Source: Lachnospira sp. UBA3212 (GTDB lineage: Bacteria > Bacillota > Clostridia > Lachnospirales > Lachnospiraceae). From it: a DNA stretch of 64,000 nt. Within the stretch, counting starts at the first letter, position 1; each line of letters starts with the position of its first letter. This document shows, piece by piece, positions 1 to 9,639 of this stretch. A program made the position numbers and the translations under genes. The DNA lies in the NCBI GenBank assembly GCA_002363615.1, contig DEWK01000006.1:62001-126000 (forward strand), read 5' to 3'. Below the pieces are notes generated by a model. That model ran no database searches. It was not told where the DNA came from and was given only the letters and a program-made list of their open reading frames with translations.

Positions 1-52
1 GTTCCTGATCATATTTCTTAAGCTTTTCTAAAGCTTCTTCATAACCTGTCAT
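1..52 (-). CDS. 5' end of an unidentified gene (possible UDP-sugar pyrophosphorylase)
   Basis: Only the first 17 codons lie in the window. An ATG at 52-50 opens a frame reading MTGYEEALEKLKKYDQE. It is preceded by a good ribosome site (AGAAAGGAC) and, 45 nt further up, by a consensus promoter, so it is a real gene start. The N-terminus resembles that of Firmicutes UTP-glucose/N-acetylglucosamine-1-phosphate uridylyltransferases (UDPGP family), but 17 residues are too few to be sure. The rest of the gene lies left of the window. Confidence 0.5.
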   Translation of the reverse strand, partial: MTGYEEALEKLKKYDQE

Positions 53-96
53 AATTTTAAGTCCTTTCTTAAAACATACTTGCTCAAACTTACATG

Positions 97-125
97 ATTA
101 TAACAAAAATAAGCCTTTTCATCAA
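97..125 (-). promoter_or_regulatory. Promoter of the gene starting at 52
   Basis: On the minus strand TTGATG (125-120) and TATAAT (102-97) are separated by exactly 17 nt. Transcription would start about 40 nt before the ATG at 52. Seen by eye. Confidence 0.7.
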
Positions 126-144
126 TGTTTATTTGCCAGGGATA

Positions 145-190
145 AAAATAGCCCGGCTATTTTACCAGAAGATAAAGCAGCCAGGCTTAT
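145..190 (-). terminator. Terminator of carAB
   Basis: Just after the carB stop, AGCCTGGCT pairs with AGCCGGGCT (one G-U pair) and is followed by ATTTTTATC on the minus strand. This is a typical intrinsic terminator. Confidence 0.75.
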
Positions 191-192
191 TC

Positions 193-3100
193 TTATTGAT
201 CATCTCTTGTCTTTATAGTTGCAATATCTACAAGAGTAAGTTTTTCTTTTACATTAGACTCTAAGGCAGTTAACAATGCATTTACCGTATCAAGTGCGGT
301 AAATACGTTTACACCGGTCTCAATAGCGGTACGGCGAATCAAGAATCCATCTCTGGACTTATCATGTCCCTGAGTTGGTGTATCAATTACAATATCAATC
401 TTATGTTCTAAGATTAAGTCAATAACGGTTGGTGATTCCTGATCTAACTTATTCACAATCAGGGAATGGCAACCATTAGCATTTAAAACCTTAGCAGTTC
501 CGCGGGTAGCGTAGATTTCATAGCCTAAAGCTTCTAAACGCTTAGCGATTGAAATCACTTCATACTTATCCTTGTCACATACAGTGATAATTGCCTTTTT
601 ATGCTTAGGCAAGTTAATTCCCGTTCCCATAAAGGCCTTATAAAGAGCCTCATCAAAGTCTGCAGAAATACCAAGACACTCACCGGTAGACTTCATCTCT
701 GGACCAAGGTTAATATCTGCACCACGAATCTTTTCAAATGAGAATACAGGCATCTTAATTGCTGTATAGTCTGCCGGCTTAGCAAGACCTGTCTCACAAC
801 CAAGTTCCTTTAAGCTGTGTCCACAAATAACACGGGTTGCAATTTTTACGATTGGAATTCCAGTAACCTTTGAAATATAAGGAACGGTACGAGACGATCT
901 TGGGTTAACCTCAATAACATAAACCTGACCCTCACAGTAAATAAACTGGATATTGATCATTCCCTTTACATGAAGGGCAAGGGCAAGCCTTCTAGTATAT
1001 TCGGTAATGGTTTCAATGGTCTTTTCATCTAAGCTTCTTGCAGGATATACGGAAATAGAATCTCCAGAATGTACTCCGGCACGCTCAATATGTTCCATAA
1101 TACCAGGGATTAAGATATCTGTACCATCACAAACCGCATCAACCTCGATTTCCTTACCCTGAAGGTACTTATCTACTAAGATCGGATGATCCTGAGCGAT
1201 CCGGTTGATTACATCGATATACTCTCTAACCTCATCATCAGATAAGGCAATTTCCATACCCTGTCCACCAAGTACATAAGAAGGACGAACTAATACAGGA
1301 TAGCCTAAACGGTTTGCAACCTCAACAGCCTCCTCAGCAGTATAAACAGTTCCACCATTTGGTCTAGGAATCTGGCACTGCTCAAGGATTTCATCAAAGA
1401 GCTCACGGTCTTCTGCAGCATCTACATCTTCCGCCTTGGTTCCAAGGATAGGAACACCCATCTTCATTAAGGCCTCTGTTAACTTGATTGCAGTCTGACC
1501 ACCAAACTGTACCACGGCACCATCCGGCTTTTCCACATCTACAATATTTTCTACATCTTCAGCGGTTAATGGCTCAAAGTATAACTTATCTGCAATATCG
1601 AAATCGGTAGATACCGTCTCAGGGTTATTATTAACGATAATGGTCTCATACCCTTCCTCTGCAAATGCCCAGGTAGAATGTACAGAACAAAAGTCAAATT
1701 CAATACCCTGTCCAATACGAATTGGACCTGATCCTAAAACTAAGACCTTCTTCTTATCTGTCTTACCATTTGCTTCATTTTCACCACCAAATACAGAATA
1801 GTAATATGGGGTTTCTGCCTCAAATTCAGCGGCACAAGTATCTACAATCTTAAAGACAGCGGTAATACCATTGTCATAACGAAGCTTCTTAACCGCTTCC
1901 TTCTCGTAACCGGTTAATCTTGAGATTACAGTATCAGGAAATTCCATCTTCTTAGCCTTTTTTAAAAGGTCAACGGAAAATTCCTTGCCCTGTACAGACT
2001 TTAAGGCATTCTCCATCTCAACGATGGAAGCAATTTTATCAATGAACCACTCATCAAATAATGTGATTTCATGAATTTTTTCGTAAGAGATTCCCTGACG
2101 AATTGCTTCTGCGATCTTCCAAATTCGACGATCATCTACTACTGCAAGTTCTTCTAATAGTTCTTCCTTCGACTTATCAGAAAAATCATAGTCCAATAAG
2201 CACTCTACATGCTGCTCCAAAGAACGGATTGCCTTCATTAAAGCACCTTCAAAGTTATTTGCAATCGCCATAACTTCTCCGGTTGCCTTCATCTGGGTAG
2301 TAAGCTTTCTACTTGCATGGATAAATTTATCAAATGGTAATCTGGGAATTTTAACAACACAATAGTCAAGCGCCGGCTCAAAGCTCGCGTAAGTCTTTCC
2401 TGTTACCGCATTCTTAATTTCATCTAAGGTATAACCAACGGCGATCTTTGCCGCTACCTTAGCAATCGGATAACCAGTTGCCTTAGAAGCAAGTGCTGAA
2501 GAACGGCTTACTCGAGGGTTAACCTCGATTACGCAATACTCAAATGACTCCGGGTTTAAAGCGTACTGTACATTACATCCACCGGTAATATTTAACTCGG
2601 TAATAATATTTAAGGCAGAAGTACGAAGCATCTGATATTCCTTATCACCTAAGGTCTGGGATGGTGCAACAACCACTGAATCTCCAGTATGTACACCAAC
2701 CGGATCTAGGTTTTCCATATTACATACGGTAATACAGTTACCTGCACTATCACGCATTACCTCATATTCAATTTCCTTCCAGCCTGCAATACATCGTTCT
2801 ACAAGAACCTGTCCCACACGGCTTAAACGAAGACCATTTTCAAGAATTTCAATTAATTCATGCTGGTTGTGTGCGATTCCACCACCAGATCCACCAAGGG
2901 TATAAGCAGGACGTAAAACAACCGGATAACCAATTTTTGTAGCAAATGTGATACCATCTTCTACATTCTCCACTACCTGAGAAGGGGCGATTGGCTCATG
3001 AATCTTCTCCATCGTCTCCTTAAATGCAAGACGATCCTCAGCCTTCTTAATGGTTAATGGAGTGGTTCCAATTAAACGAACCTGATGCTTGTCTAAGTAT

Positions 3101-3417
3101 CCCTCATCTGCCAATTCCATGGCAAGGTTTAATCCTGCCTGGCCTCCCAAGGTAGGAAGGATTGAATCCGGATGTTCCTTTTCGATTAACTTTTCTACTA
3201 CCTTTGTGGTAAGCGGTTCAATATAAACCTTATCTGCAATGTCTTTATCCGTCATGATGGTAGCTGGATTAGAGTTTAAAAGAACTACTTCAATTCCCTC
3301 TTCCTTTAAAGAACGGCAAGCCTGAGTTCCTGCATAATCAAACTCCGCAGCCTGACCAATCACAATAGGTCCCGATCCGATAACTAAAACCTTTTTAATT
3401 CGCTGATCTCTAGGCAT
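193..3417 (-). CDS. carB: Carbamoyl-phosphate synthase large subunit
   Basis: CarB makes carbamoyl phosphate from bicarbonate, ATP and ammonia supplied by CarA, for pyrimidine and arginine synthesis in the cytosol. The 1074-residue length is that of the full family. Two homologous halves are visible: each begins with a nucleotide-binding GSGP(I) motif (residues about 14 and 560) and contains an ATP-grasp domain, followed by the C-terminal allosteric MGS-like domain (about 940-1074). The start has GGAGGAG upstream and overlaps the end of carA by 8 nt, so the two are translationally coupled. A terminator follows. No anomaly seen. Confidence 0.97.
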   Translation of the reverse strand: MPRDQRIKKVLVIGSGPIVIGQAAEFDYAGTQACRSLKEEGIEVVLLNSNPATIMTDKDIADKVYIEPLTTKVVEKLIEKEHPDSILPTLGGQAGLNLAMELADEGYLDKHQVRLIGTTPLTIKKAEDRLAFKETMEKIHEPIAPSQVVENVEDGITFATKIGYPVVLRPAYTLGGSGGGIAHNQHELIEILENGLRLSRVGQVLVERCIAGWKEIEYEVMRDSAGNCITVCNMENLDPVGVHTGDSVVVAPSQTLGDKEYQMLRTSALNIITELNITGGCNVQYALNPESFEYCVIEVNPRVSRSSALASKATGYPIAKVAAKIAVGYTLDEIKNAVTGKTYASFEPALDYCVVKIPRLPFDKFIHASRKLTTQMKATGEVMAIANNFEGALMKAIRSLEQHVECLLDYDFSDKSKEELLEELAVVDDRRIWKIAEAIRQGISYEKIHEITLFDEWFIDKIASIVEMENALKSVQGKEFSVDLLKKAKKMEFPDTVISRLTGYEKEAVKKLRYDNGITAVFKIVDTCAAEFEAETPYYYSVFGGENEANGKTDKKKVLVLGSGPIRIGQGIEFDFCSVHSTWAFAEEGYETIIVNNNPETVSTDFDIADKLYFEPLTAEDVENIVDVEKPDGAVVQFGGQTAIKLTEALMKMGVPILGTKAEDVDAAEDRELFDEILEQCQIPRPNGGTVYTAEEAVEVANRLGYPVLVRPSYVLGGQGMEIALSDDEVREYIDVINRIAQDHPILVDKYLQGKEIEVDAVCDGTDILIPGIMEHIERAGVHSGDSISVYPARSLDEKTIETITEYTRRLALALHVKGMINIQFIYCEGQVYVIEVNPRSSRTVPYISKVTGIPIVKIATRVICGHSLKELGCETGLAKPADYTAIKMPVFSFEKIRGADINLGPEMKSTGECLGISADFDEALYKAFMGTGINLPKHKKAIITVCDKDKYEVISIAKRLEALGYEIYATRGTAKVLNANGCHSLIVNKLDQESPTVIDLILEHKIDIVIDTPTQGHDKSRDGFLIRRTAIETGVNVFTALDTVNALLTALESNVKEKLTLVDIATIKTRDDQ

Positions 3418-4489
3418 TCTTTTTCTCCTCCATCATCTTAATAAACTTGTCAAACAATACACTGGAATCCTGTGGTCCCGGACATGCTTCCGGATGGAAC
3501 TGTACCGTAAAGATATTCTTGCCGGTATAGTTCAACCCCTCATTGGTCTTATCATTTACATTGATAAAGGCAGATCTTGCCACCTTAGGATCTAAACTAT
3601 TTTCATCTACGGCATAACCGTGGTTTTGAGAAGAAATATACACTCTACCACTTTCTAAGTCCTTAACTGGATGGTTTGCACCACGATGACCATACTTTAA
3701 CTTGTAAGTATCTGCTCCAGTAGCAAGAGCCATTAACTGATGTCCTAAACAAATGGCAAAAATAGGAACCTCACTATCATAAAGCTTCTTTACTTCCCGA
3801 ATGATATCGGTACATACCTTAGGATCTCCAGGGCCATTCGAAAGCATAATTCCATCTGGATTAGTACTTAAAATCTCCTCTGCTGTGGTATTGGCTGGAT
3901 ATACAGTAACCTCACAACCTCTCTGATTTAAAGAACGTGGAATGTTTCTCTTTGCCCCCACATCTAATAAAGCAACCTTAAAACCATCCCCGGGAAGAGT
4001 GTATTTTTCTTTACAGGTAACCTTGCTTACTACATCTCCTGTAGTATAGGCCTTAAGTTTCGGTAAAATCTCCTCTAGATTATAATCGGAGTTTGTTGTG
4101 ATCATCCCATTCATAGTACCCTTTTCTCTAAGGATTCTAGTTAACTGTCTGGTATCGATGTCGCAAATACCTGGGATATCATATTCGATCAAGAGATTTT
4201 CCAGATTGTCTTCACATCTGAAATTACTTGGGATTCTTGAATATTCTCTTACAATAAAACCATCTGGCCAAAATCTCTCTGACTCCATATCCTCACGACA
4301 AATGCCATAGTTCCCAATCAATGGATAGGTCATACAAACAGCTTGTCCAGCATAGGATGGATCTGTTAAAACCTCAAGATAACCGGTCATGGAGGTATTA
4401 AAGACTATTTCACTAATAACCTCCTTTTTGGCGCCAAACGATGTTCCTGTAAACACAGTACCATCTTCTAAAATAAGATAAGCTTGCAT
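3410..4489 (-). CDS. carA: Carbamoyl-phosphate synthase small (glutaminase) subunit
   Basis: CarA hydrolyses glutamine and passes ammonia to CarB. The chosen ATG gives MQAYLILEDGTVF, the normal family N-terminus, with GGAAAGGATG before it. The same frame is open for 31 more codons upstream, but that stretch lies in the leader and is hydrophobic noise. The product is 359 residues: the CPSase small-chain domain comes first, then a class I amidotransferase with the nucleophile motif CLGHQ and the FHPEA motif. A strong promoter lies about 100 nt upstream. carB overlaps its 3' end. Confidence 0.96.
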   Translation of the reverse strand: MQAYLILEDGTVFTGTSFGAKKEVISEIVFNTSMTGYLEVLTDPSYAGQAVCMTYPLIGNYGICREDMESERFWPDGFIVREYSRIPSNFRCEDNLENLLIEYDIPGICDIDTRQLTRILREKGTMNGMITTNSDYNLEEILPKLKAYTTGDVVSKVTCKEKYTLPGDGFKVALLDVGAKRNIPRSLNQRGCEVTVYPANTTAEEILSTNPDGIMLSNGPGDPKVCTDIIREVKKLYDSEVPIFAICLGHQLMALATGADTYKLKYGHRGANHPVKDLESGRVYISSQNHGYAVDENSLDPKVARSAFINVNDKTNEGLNYTGKNIFTVQFHPEACPGPQDSSVLFDKFIKMMEEKKNA

Positions 4490-4530
4490 AATGTGCACAT
4501 CCTTTCCCAAGTAATTGTTAATATTTAGGC

Positions 4531-4558
4531 AAAAAAAAATCAAAGAAATGATTTTTTT
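4531..4558 (-). other. A/U hairpin in the carA leader
   Basis: In the leader RNA, AAAAAAATCA can pair with TGATTTTTTT across a 5-nt loop, leaving a run of U after it. It looks like a very weak terminator or attenuator. No PyrR-type binding sequence was recognised, so a regulatory role is only a possibility. Confidence 0.3.
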
Positions 4559-4591
4559 CGCACAACTTATAAAAAATCTCAAATTGTCAAA

Positions 4592-4620
4592 ATTATACTA
4601 CATGTTGTATTAGAATTCAA
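4592..4620 (-). promoter_or_regulatory. Promoter of carAB
   Basis: TTGAAT (4620-4615) and TATAAT (4597-4592) with a 17-nt spacer, on the minus strand. The transcript would carry a leader of about 95 nt before carA. Confidence 0.75.
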
Positions 4621-4662
4621 GGACAAATCTATTCTTTTTTCATTTTTTTGAGTCCTCGAAAG

Positions 4663-4693
4663 ACTCGATCAATCGAGTGCGCCCATGGCGCGC
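4663..4693. repeat. GC-rich double palindrome between ilvC and carA
   Basis: Two adjoining palindromes, ACTCGATCAATCGAGT and GCGCCCATGGCGCGC (imperfect), sit in otherwise very AT-rich spacer DNA after the ilvC terminator and before the carA promoter. The composition contrast suggests a dispersed intergenic repeat element. No second copy was seen in this window. Confidence 0.4.
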
Positions 4694-4698
4694 AAACA

Positions 4699-4731
4699 AA
4701 AAGAAGGCGTTGTAAAACAACACCTTCTTTG
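4699..4731 (-). terminator. Terminator of ilvNC
   Basis: AAAGAAGGTGTTGT and the opposing CAACGCCTTCTTT form a long stem with a TTTA loop, followed by TTTTTG on the minus strand, directly after ilvC. Confidence 0.85.
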
Positions 4732-4747
4732 ATGAATCATTCTTAAA

Positions 4748-5788
<1,041 letters not shown>

Positions 5789-5867
5789 CTAAAAAATTTG
5801 TTTAGAATATAGTTCGGTGATAGTCACCTGTTAAATTTATAAGAAATCTTATAAAATTTAGCCTTAG

Positions 5868-6377
5868 TTAAAAATCAATGGAATCACCGATCATATCGGC
5901 TCTTCCTCTGGTAAGACCAGTGATACCGGTTCTTACAAGTTCCCTAACCTCGAAGCCCTGTAATAAATCAATAAAAGCATCTAACTTGTTCTGATTACCT
6001 GTTAATTCGATCATCATAGATTCTGGTGATACGTCAACGATCTTCGCACGGAATACATCTGTAATAGCTACAATCTCAGGCCTTTTTTCCTGAGGAACCG
6101 CTACCTTAACAAGAATTAATTCACGACATACGGAATTCTCAGGTTTCAGTTCGATTAACTCTTTTACATCAATCAATTTGCTAATCTGCTTTTCAAGCTG
6201 CTCTAATACATCATCGTCTCCATGAACAACAATCGTCATTCTTGAGAATTTAGGGTCTTCCGTCTCGCCAACAGTCAGGCTGTCGATATTATATCCACGT
6301 CTGCTAAAAAGGCCTGCTACCCTGTTCAGAACACCTGCTGTATTTTCTACTAAGATAGACAAAACCATTTTTCTCAT
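5868..6377 (-). CDS. ilvN: Acetolactate synthase small (regulatory) subunit
   Basis: This subunit activates acetolactate synthase and confers feedback inhibition by valine. The 169-residue protein starts with an ACT domain (MVLSILVENTAGVLNRV) and ends with the family's C-terminal domain (about 85-160). AGGAGGT lies before the ATG. A perfect-spacing promoter is upstream and ilvC follows, so an ilvN-ilvC transcript is likely. No leader peptide or T-box was recognised in the short 5' region. The catalytic subunit must be encoded elsewhere. Confidence 0.94.
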   Translation of the reverse strand: MRKMVLSILVENTAGVLNRVAGLFSRRGYNIDSLTVGETEDPKFSRMTIVVHGDDDVLEQLEKQISKLIDVKELIELKPENSVCRELILVKVAVPQEKRPEIVAITDVFRAKIVDVSPESMMIELTGNQNKLDAFIDLLQGFEVRELVRTGITGLTRGRADMIGDSIDF

Positions 6378-6417
6378 GTTTATACCTCCTGTTTGCTAGA
6401 TTTTTCAATACTTTTTA

Positions 6418-6446
6418 ATTCTAATCATTTGCACAATATTTGTCAA
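6418..6446 (-). promoter_or_regulatory. Promoter of ilvNC
   Basis: TTGACA (6446-6441), 17-nt spacer, TAGAAT (6423-6418), about 40 nt before the ilvN start. Confidence 0.75.
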
Positions 6447-6486
6447 TGCTTTCTTAAAAATCCTAGCCCTACATTCCTTGTCTAAA

Positions 6487-6530
6487 ACAAAGGAAACACC
6501 AAGGAGGATTGGTCCTTGATGTTTATCCTA
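6487..6530 (-). terminator. Terminator of asd
   Basis: AAACATCAAGGA and TCCTTGGTGTTT pair over 12 bp, followed by CCTTTGTTTT, directly downstream of asd. Confidence 0.75.
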
Positions 6531-6544
6531 ATCTTTTCAAATGA

Positions 6545-7630
6545 TTACTTTGCCTTGATATATCCCTTAGCAGTTAAAAGCTCTGCACAAAGAAGAGCAC
6601 CACCTGCCGCACCACGAAGGGTGTTATGTGCAAGACCTACGAACTTCCAATCATAGATCGAATCTTCTCTTAAACGTCCAATGGATACTCCCATGCCATT
6701 CTCATAGTTGACATCTAATCGTACCTGTGGACGATCATCTTCTGAAAGATACTGGATGAACTGCTTTGGAGCACTTGGAAGATTGTATTCCTGTGGCTCG
6801 CCCTTAAAGTTTACAAGCTTATCAATTAACTGCTCCTTCGTAGGATTCTTCTTAAATTTAACAAAGGCAGCTGCTGTATGTCCATCAAGGATAGGAACAC
6901 GGATACACTGACTTGTAATCTTAACACCTTCTGCCTTAACAATCTGTCCGTTCTCAACCTTACCCCAGATACGAAGTGGCTCATCTTCTGACTTCTTTTC
7001 CTCGCCACTGATAAATGGAATAATATTACCTTCCATCTCCGGCCAGTCCTTAAAGGTCTTTCCCGCACCTGAGATTGCCTGGTAGGTAGTAACTACTACT
7101 TCATATGGCTCAAATTCCTTCCAAGCGGTAAGAGCTGGAGCATATGCCTGAATAGAACAGTTTGGCTTTACTGCAATAAATCCACGAGTCGTACCAAGTC
7201 TCTTCTTCTGTGATTCAATTACTTCAAAATGTTCTGGATTAATCTCAGGAACTACCATTGGTACATCAGGAGTCCAGCGGTGAGCACTGTTGTTAGATAC
7301 AACAGGTGTCTCAGTCTTTGCGTATTCCTCTTCAATTGCCTTGATTTCATCCTTTGACATGTTTACCGCAGATAATACAAAGTCAACATGACTTGCTACC
7401 TCTTCCACGTTCGCAACATCTAAAACAACCATATTCTTAACAGCCTCAGGCATTGGAGTCTGCATCTTCCACTTATCTCCAACAGCTTCTGCATAGGTCT
7501 TTCCTGCTGAACGAGCACTTGCAGCAATCGCTGAAACCTCAAACCAAGGATGATTCTCAAGTAAAGAGATAAATCTCTGACCAACCATACCTGTACCACC
7601 GAGCACACCAACTCTTAACTTCTTGTCCAT
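6545..7630 (-). CDS. asd: Aspartate-semialdehyde dehydrogenase
   Basis: Asd reduces aspartyl phosphate to aspartate semialdehyde with NADPH, the branch point to lysine, threonine and methionine. The ATG at 7630 has AAAGGAG seven bases upstream and gives MDKKLRVGVLGGTGMVGQRF; a 19-codon open extension upstream has no ribosome site. The 361-residue protein has the NADP Rossmann motif (GGTGMVG) and the catalytic cysteine in VKPNCSIQ. The sequence is of the archaeal/fungal-like subgroup common in Clostridia. It has its own promoter and terminator, so it is monocistronic. Confidence 0.95.
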   Translation of the reverse strand: MDKKLRVGVLGGTGMVGQRFISLLENHPWFEVSAIAASARSAGKTYAEAVGDKWKMQTPMPEAVKNMVVLDVANVEEVASHVDFVLSAVNMSKDEIKAIEEEYAKTETPVVSNNSAHRWTPDVPMVVPEINPEHFEVIESQKKRLGTTRGFIAVKPNCSIQAYAPALTAWKEFEPYEVVVTTYQAISGAGKTFKDWPEMEGNIIPFISGEEKKSEDEPLRIWGKVENGQIVKAEGVKITSQCIRVPILDGHTAAAFVKFKKNPTKEQLIDKLVNFKGEPQEYNLPSAPKQFIQYLSEDDRPQVRLDVNYENGMGVSIGRLREDSIYDWKFVGLAHNTLRGAAGGALLCAELLTAKGYIKAK

Positions 7631-7690
7631 TCCAATTCTCCTTTTATTTATATGTCCGTCTACAACAAACACTTGTTTTTTACTCAAAAT

Positions 7691-7718
7691 ACTATATCAT
7701 AAATTTCAGTTTTTGCAA
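7691..7718 (-). promoter_or_regulatory. Promoter of asd
   Basis: TTGCAA (7718-7713), 16-nt spacer, TATAGT (7696-7691), leading to a leader of about 55 nt before the chosen asd start. Confidence 0.6.
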
Positions 7719-7748
7719 GTATTTTTCTTAGAATTTATCCTAAAAAAG

Positions 7749-7776
7749 AAAAAGATAGCCGTAAATACGACTATCC
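7749..7776 (-). terminator. Terminator after tRNA-Thr
   Basis: GATAGTCGTA pairs with TACGGCTATC across a short T loop and is followed by TTTTTC, about 15 nt past the tRNA 3' end. Confidence 0.75.
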
Positions 7777-7789
7777 ATCTTATCTATTA

Positions 7790-7862
7790 AGCTCCCGATG
7801 GGATTTGAACCCACGACCTACTGATTACGAATCAGTTGCGCTACCAACTACGCCACGGAAGC
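7790..7862 (-). tRNA. tRNA-Thr (anticodon CGT)
   Basis: A 73-nt cloverleaf can be folded: acceptor stem GCTTCCG/CGGGAGC with one G-U pair, D arm, anticodon stem ACTGA/TCAGT with loop TTCGTAA (anticodon CGT, reading ACG), and T arm with GGGTTCAAATCCC. The discriminator is T and CCA is not encoded. It stands alone between asd and the cpsCD operon with its own terminator. Confidence 0.95.
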
Positions 7863-7926
7863 AAATACTATAATATTTTACCATAAAATTAGAATTTAGC
7901 AAGTATTTCTTATGGATAAAAAATGT

Positions 7927-7952
7927 AAAAAAGAGGACCCAATGGTCCTCTC
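7927..7952 (-). terminator. Terminator of cpsCD
   Basis: AGAGGACC/GGGTCCTCT hairpin with a 3-nt loop followed by TTTTTT, just after the CpsD stop. Confidence 0.85.
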
Positions 7953-7956
7953 AAAC

Positions 7957-8718
7957 TTATTTTTCTTCCTTTTTAGGAACTAATCCATAATCTCCATAAC
8001 TACGGTACTTTCCATATCTAGAATATTTGCCATACCTCTTGTACTTGCTATAAGAACCATATTTGCTCTTGCCTGAGAAATCTACTTTATTAAGTACAGC
8101 TCCAAGAATCTTCACTCCTGAGTTCAAAAGCTGATTCTTAACGGTTCTTGCAATCTTGTAACTAATGGCAGCATTCTGAATGACCAATATAGCACCATCA
8201 CTAATAGCAGCTACAACGGCAGCATCGATTACCTGGCCTAACGGTGGAAGATCCACAAAAACATAATCATAAACTTCCCTTGCTTCTGCTAATAATTCCT
8301 CCATACGTCTATTGCCAAGCAATTCCGATGGATTTGGTACACTTGGGCCGGTAAAAACAAGATCCAAATTATCCACGTTAGTTTCATAGACAATCTCATC
8401 CTTTTTGCACTGACCAGAAAGGTATTCTGAAAGGCCCTTGGTCTTTTCCTTAACCATATACCTACTTACCAAAACAGATTTTCTAATATCCGCATCTACA
8501 ATCAGGACCTTTTTTCCATTGGCTGCCATGGAACGGGCCACAGTAAATACTATATTACTCTTACCCTCATTCTCAAGACAACTAGTAAAGGAAATAACCT
8601 TAAACTGATCTCCACAGAACTGAATATTGGTTCTTAAGGCATTAAATGACTCTCTAGAATCATAATGAAGTTCATTAAGATTTTCAAAGGTCACCTTTTT
8701 TTTATTAAGTCCACTCAT
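7957..8718 (-). CDS. CpsD/CapB-type tyrosine autokinase with a periodic Tyr tail
   Basis: A 253-residue bacterial tyrosine kinase (BY-kinase) of the CpsD/CapB type, which works with a CpsC/Wzz membrane adaptor to control capsule or exopolysaccharide chain assembly. Visible are a Walker A-like loop (ENEGKS, about 49-54), Walker A' (VLIVDAD, 71-77) and Walker B (YVFVDLPP, 152-159). The last 35 residues carry nine tyrosines spaced exactly every third residue (220 to 244) among Lys, Arg, Gly and Ser; this is the expected autophosphorylation cluster in an unusually regular form. RBS AGGAGG. It follows the CpsC gene by 9 nt, and no glycosyltransferases lie nearby. Confidence 0.92.
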   Translation of the reverse strand: MSGLNKKKVTFENLNELHYDSRESFNALRTNIQFCGDQFKVISFTSCLENEGKSNIVFTVARSMAANGKKVLIVDADIRKSVLVSRYMVKEKTKGLSEYLSGQCKKDEIVYETNVDNLDLVFTGPSVPNPSELLGNRRMEELLAEAREVYDYVFVDLPPLGQVIDAAVVAAISDGAILVIQNAAISYKIARTVKNQLLNSGVKILGAVLNKVDFSGKSKYGSYSKYKRYGKYSRYGKYRSYGDYGLVPKKEEK

Positions 8719-8727
8719 GATAACCTC

Positions 8728-9501
8728 CTACTTCTTTCCTTTAATATGTTTGATTTTCTTTGCCTTTGTCATGTTCTTCTTACTTTCTTCATCCGCAACG
8801 GTTTCATCATACGGAATTAAACCAAGGGTATTTAAACCAAGATACTTTTCCACATCATCTCTTCCATCAATGGTATCATCAAGAATATATAAGACAATAA
8901 GAATTCCTGCAACCAAGACAAAGCCTAATACCACAGCGATGGCCACATTTTTCTTTAAGGATGGACTTACCGGTTTGGTATTAACGGTACCATACTCAGC
9001 CACCGATGGCTGTTCCGTATGCATAATCGTTGCCATTTGAACCTTCGCCACATCTGTAATCTTATCCACAATAAGTTTAGCTTGTTCCGGATCCTCGTCC
9101 GTTACGGTAATGGATACAATTCTAGTGTTATCACCGCTATTTACCACATTCACCCTGCTCTTCAACAAATTATAGGATTCATTAAGATTTAAATCATCAA
9201 TAACCGTATCAAGAACCGGTCTCGATTTAATCAATACAATATAATCATTTGTAAGATAACTTCCAATCTGGATATCTGCAATCGAAGTAATACTAGTGCT
9301 GCTAGAAAGCACATAGAGCATCGAAGTAGATTGATATTTTGGAGTGATCAGAAGTTTAGTTGCTACCCCGGCTCCTGTTCCAAACAAAACCATAACGGCA
9401 ATGATTAAAATTAAATGGGCACGAAGGATAAAAAAGATTTCTTTTAAATCAATCTCAGTTTCGTCATTAGCTAAATTAATGCTTTGTGTTTTTTCATTCA
9501 T
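8728..9501 (-). CDS. CpsC/Wzz-type polysaccharide co-polymerase (kinase activator)
   Basis: The 257-residue protein has the Wzz layout: a short cytosolic N-terminus, a membrane segment (about 29-50), an extracytoplasmic domain (about 51-184), a second membrane segment (about 186-207), and a basic cytosolic tail. The proline-containing stretch before the second segment (TKPVSPSLKKN) is typical. In Gram-positive systems the cytosolic tail activates the separate CpsD kinase, encoded next in the same operon. AGGAG precedes the ATG. A dedicated polymer locus is not visible, so which glycan it controls is unknown. Confidence 0.9.
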   Translation of the reverse strand: MNEKTQSINLANDETEIDLKEIFFILRAHLILIIAVMVLFGTGAGVATKLLITPKYQSTSMLYVLSSSTSITSIADIQIGSYLTNDYIVLIKSRPVLDTVIDDLNLNESYNLLKSRVNVVNSGDNTRIVSITVTDEDPEQAKLIVDKITDVAKVQMATIMHTEQPSVAEYGTVNTKPVSPSLKKNVAIAVVLGFVLVAGILIVLYILDDTIDGRDDVEKYLGLNTLGLIPYDETVADEESKKNMTKAKKIKHIKGKK

Positions 9502-9569
9502 GAATTTTAACTCCTATCCTGGGCTTTATTTAAAAGCGAAATAGTCTTGCATTCTATTCTTTTACGCAA

Positions 9570-9599
9570 GAGAAGGACGCTTAGTCATAAGCGTCCTCC
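9570..9599 (-). terminator. Terminator of the Ig-like surface protein gene
   Basis: GGACGCTTA and TAAGCGTCC pair across a TGAC loop; TTCTCTTGCG follows. The stem is strong but the U tract poor, so it may be leaky towards cpsC. Confidence 0.55.
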
Positions 9600-9639
9600 C
9601 TATTATGAGACTAATCACATATCATTGTTCGATTGAATC

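Noticed and set aside
4490..4582. In-frame N-terminal extension of carA with an ATG at 4582
   Set aside because: It runs through the leader close to the promoter, has no ribosome site and is not part of the family; the ATG at 4489 is well supported.
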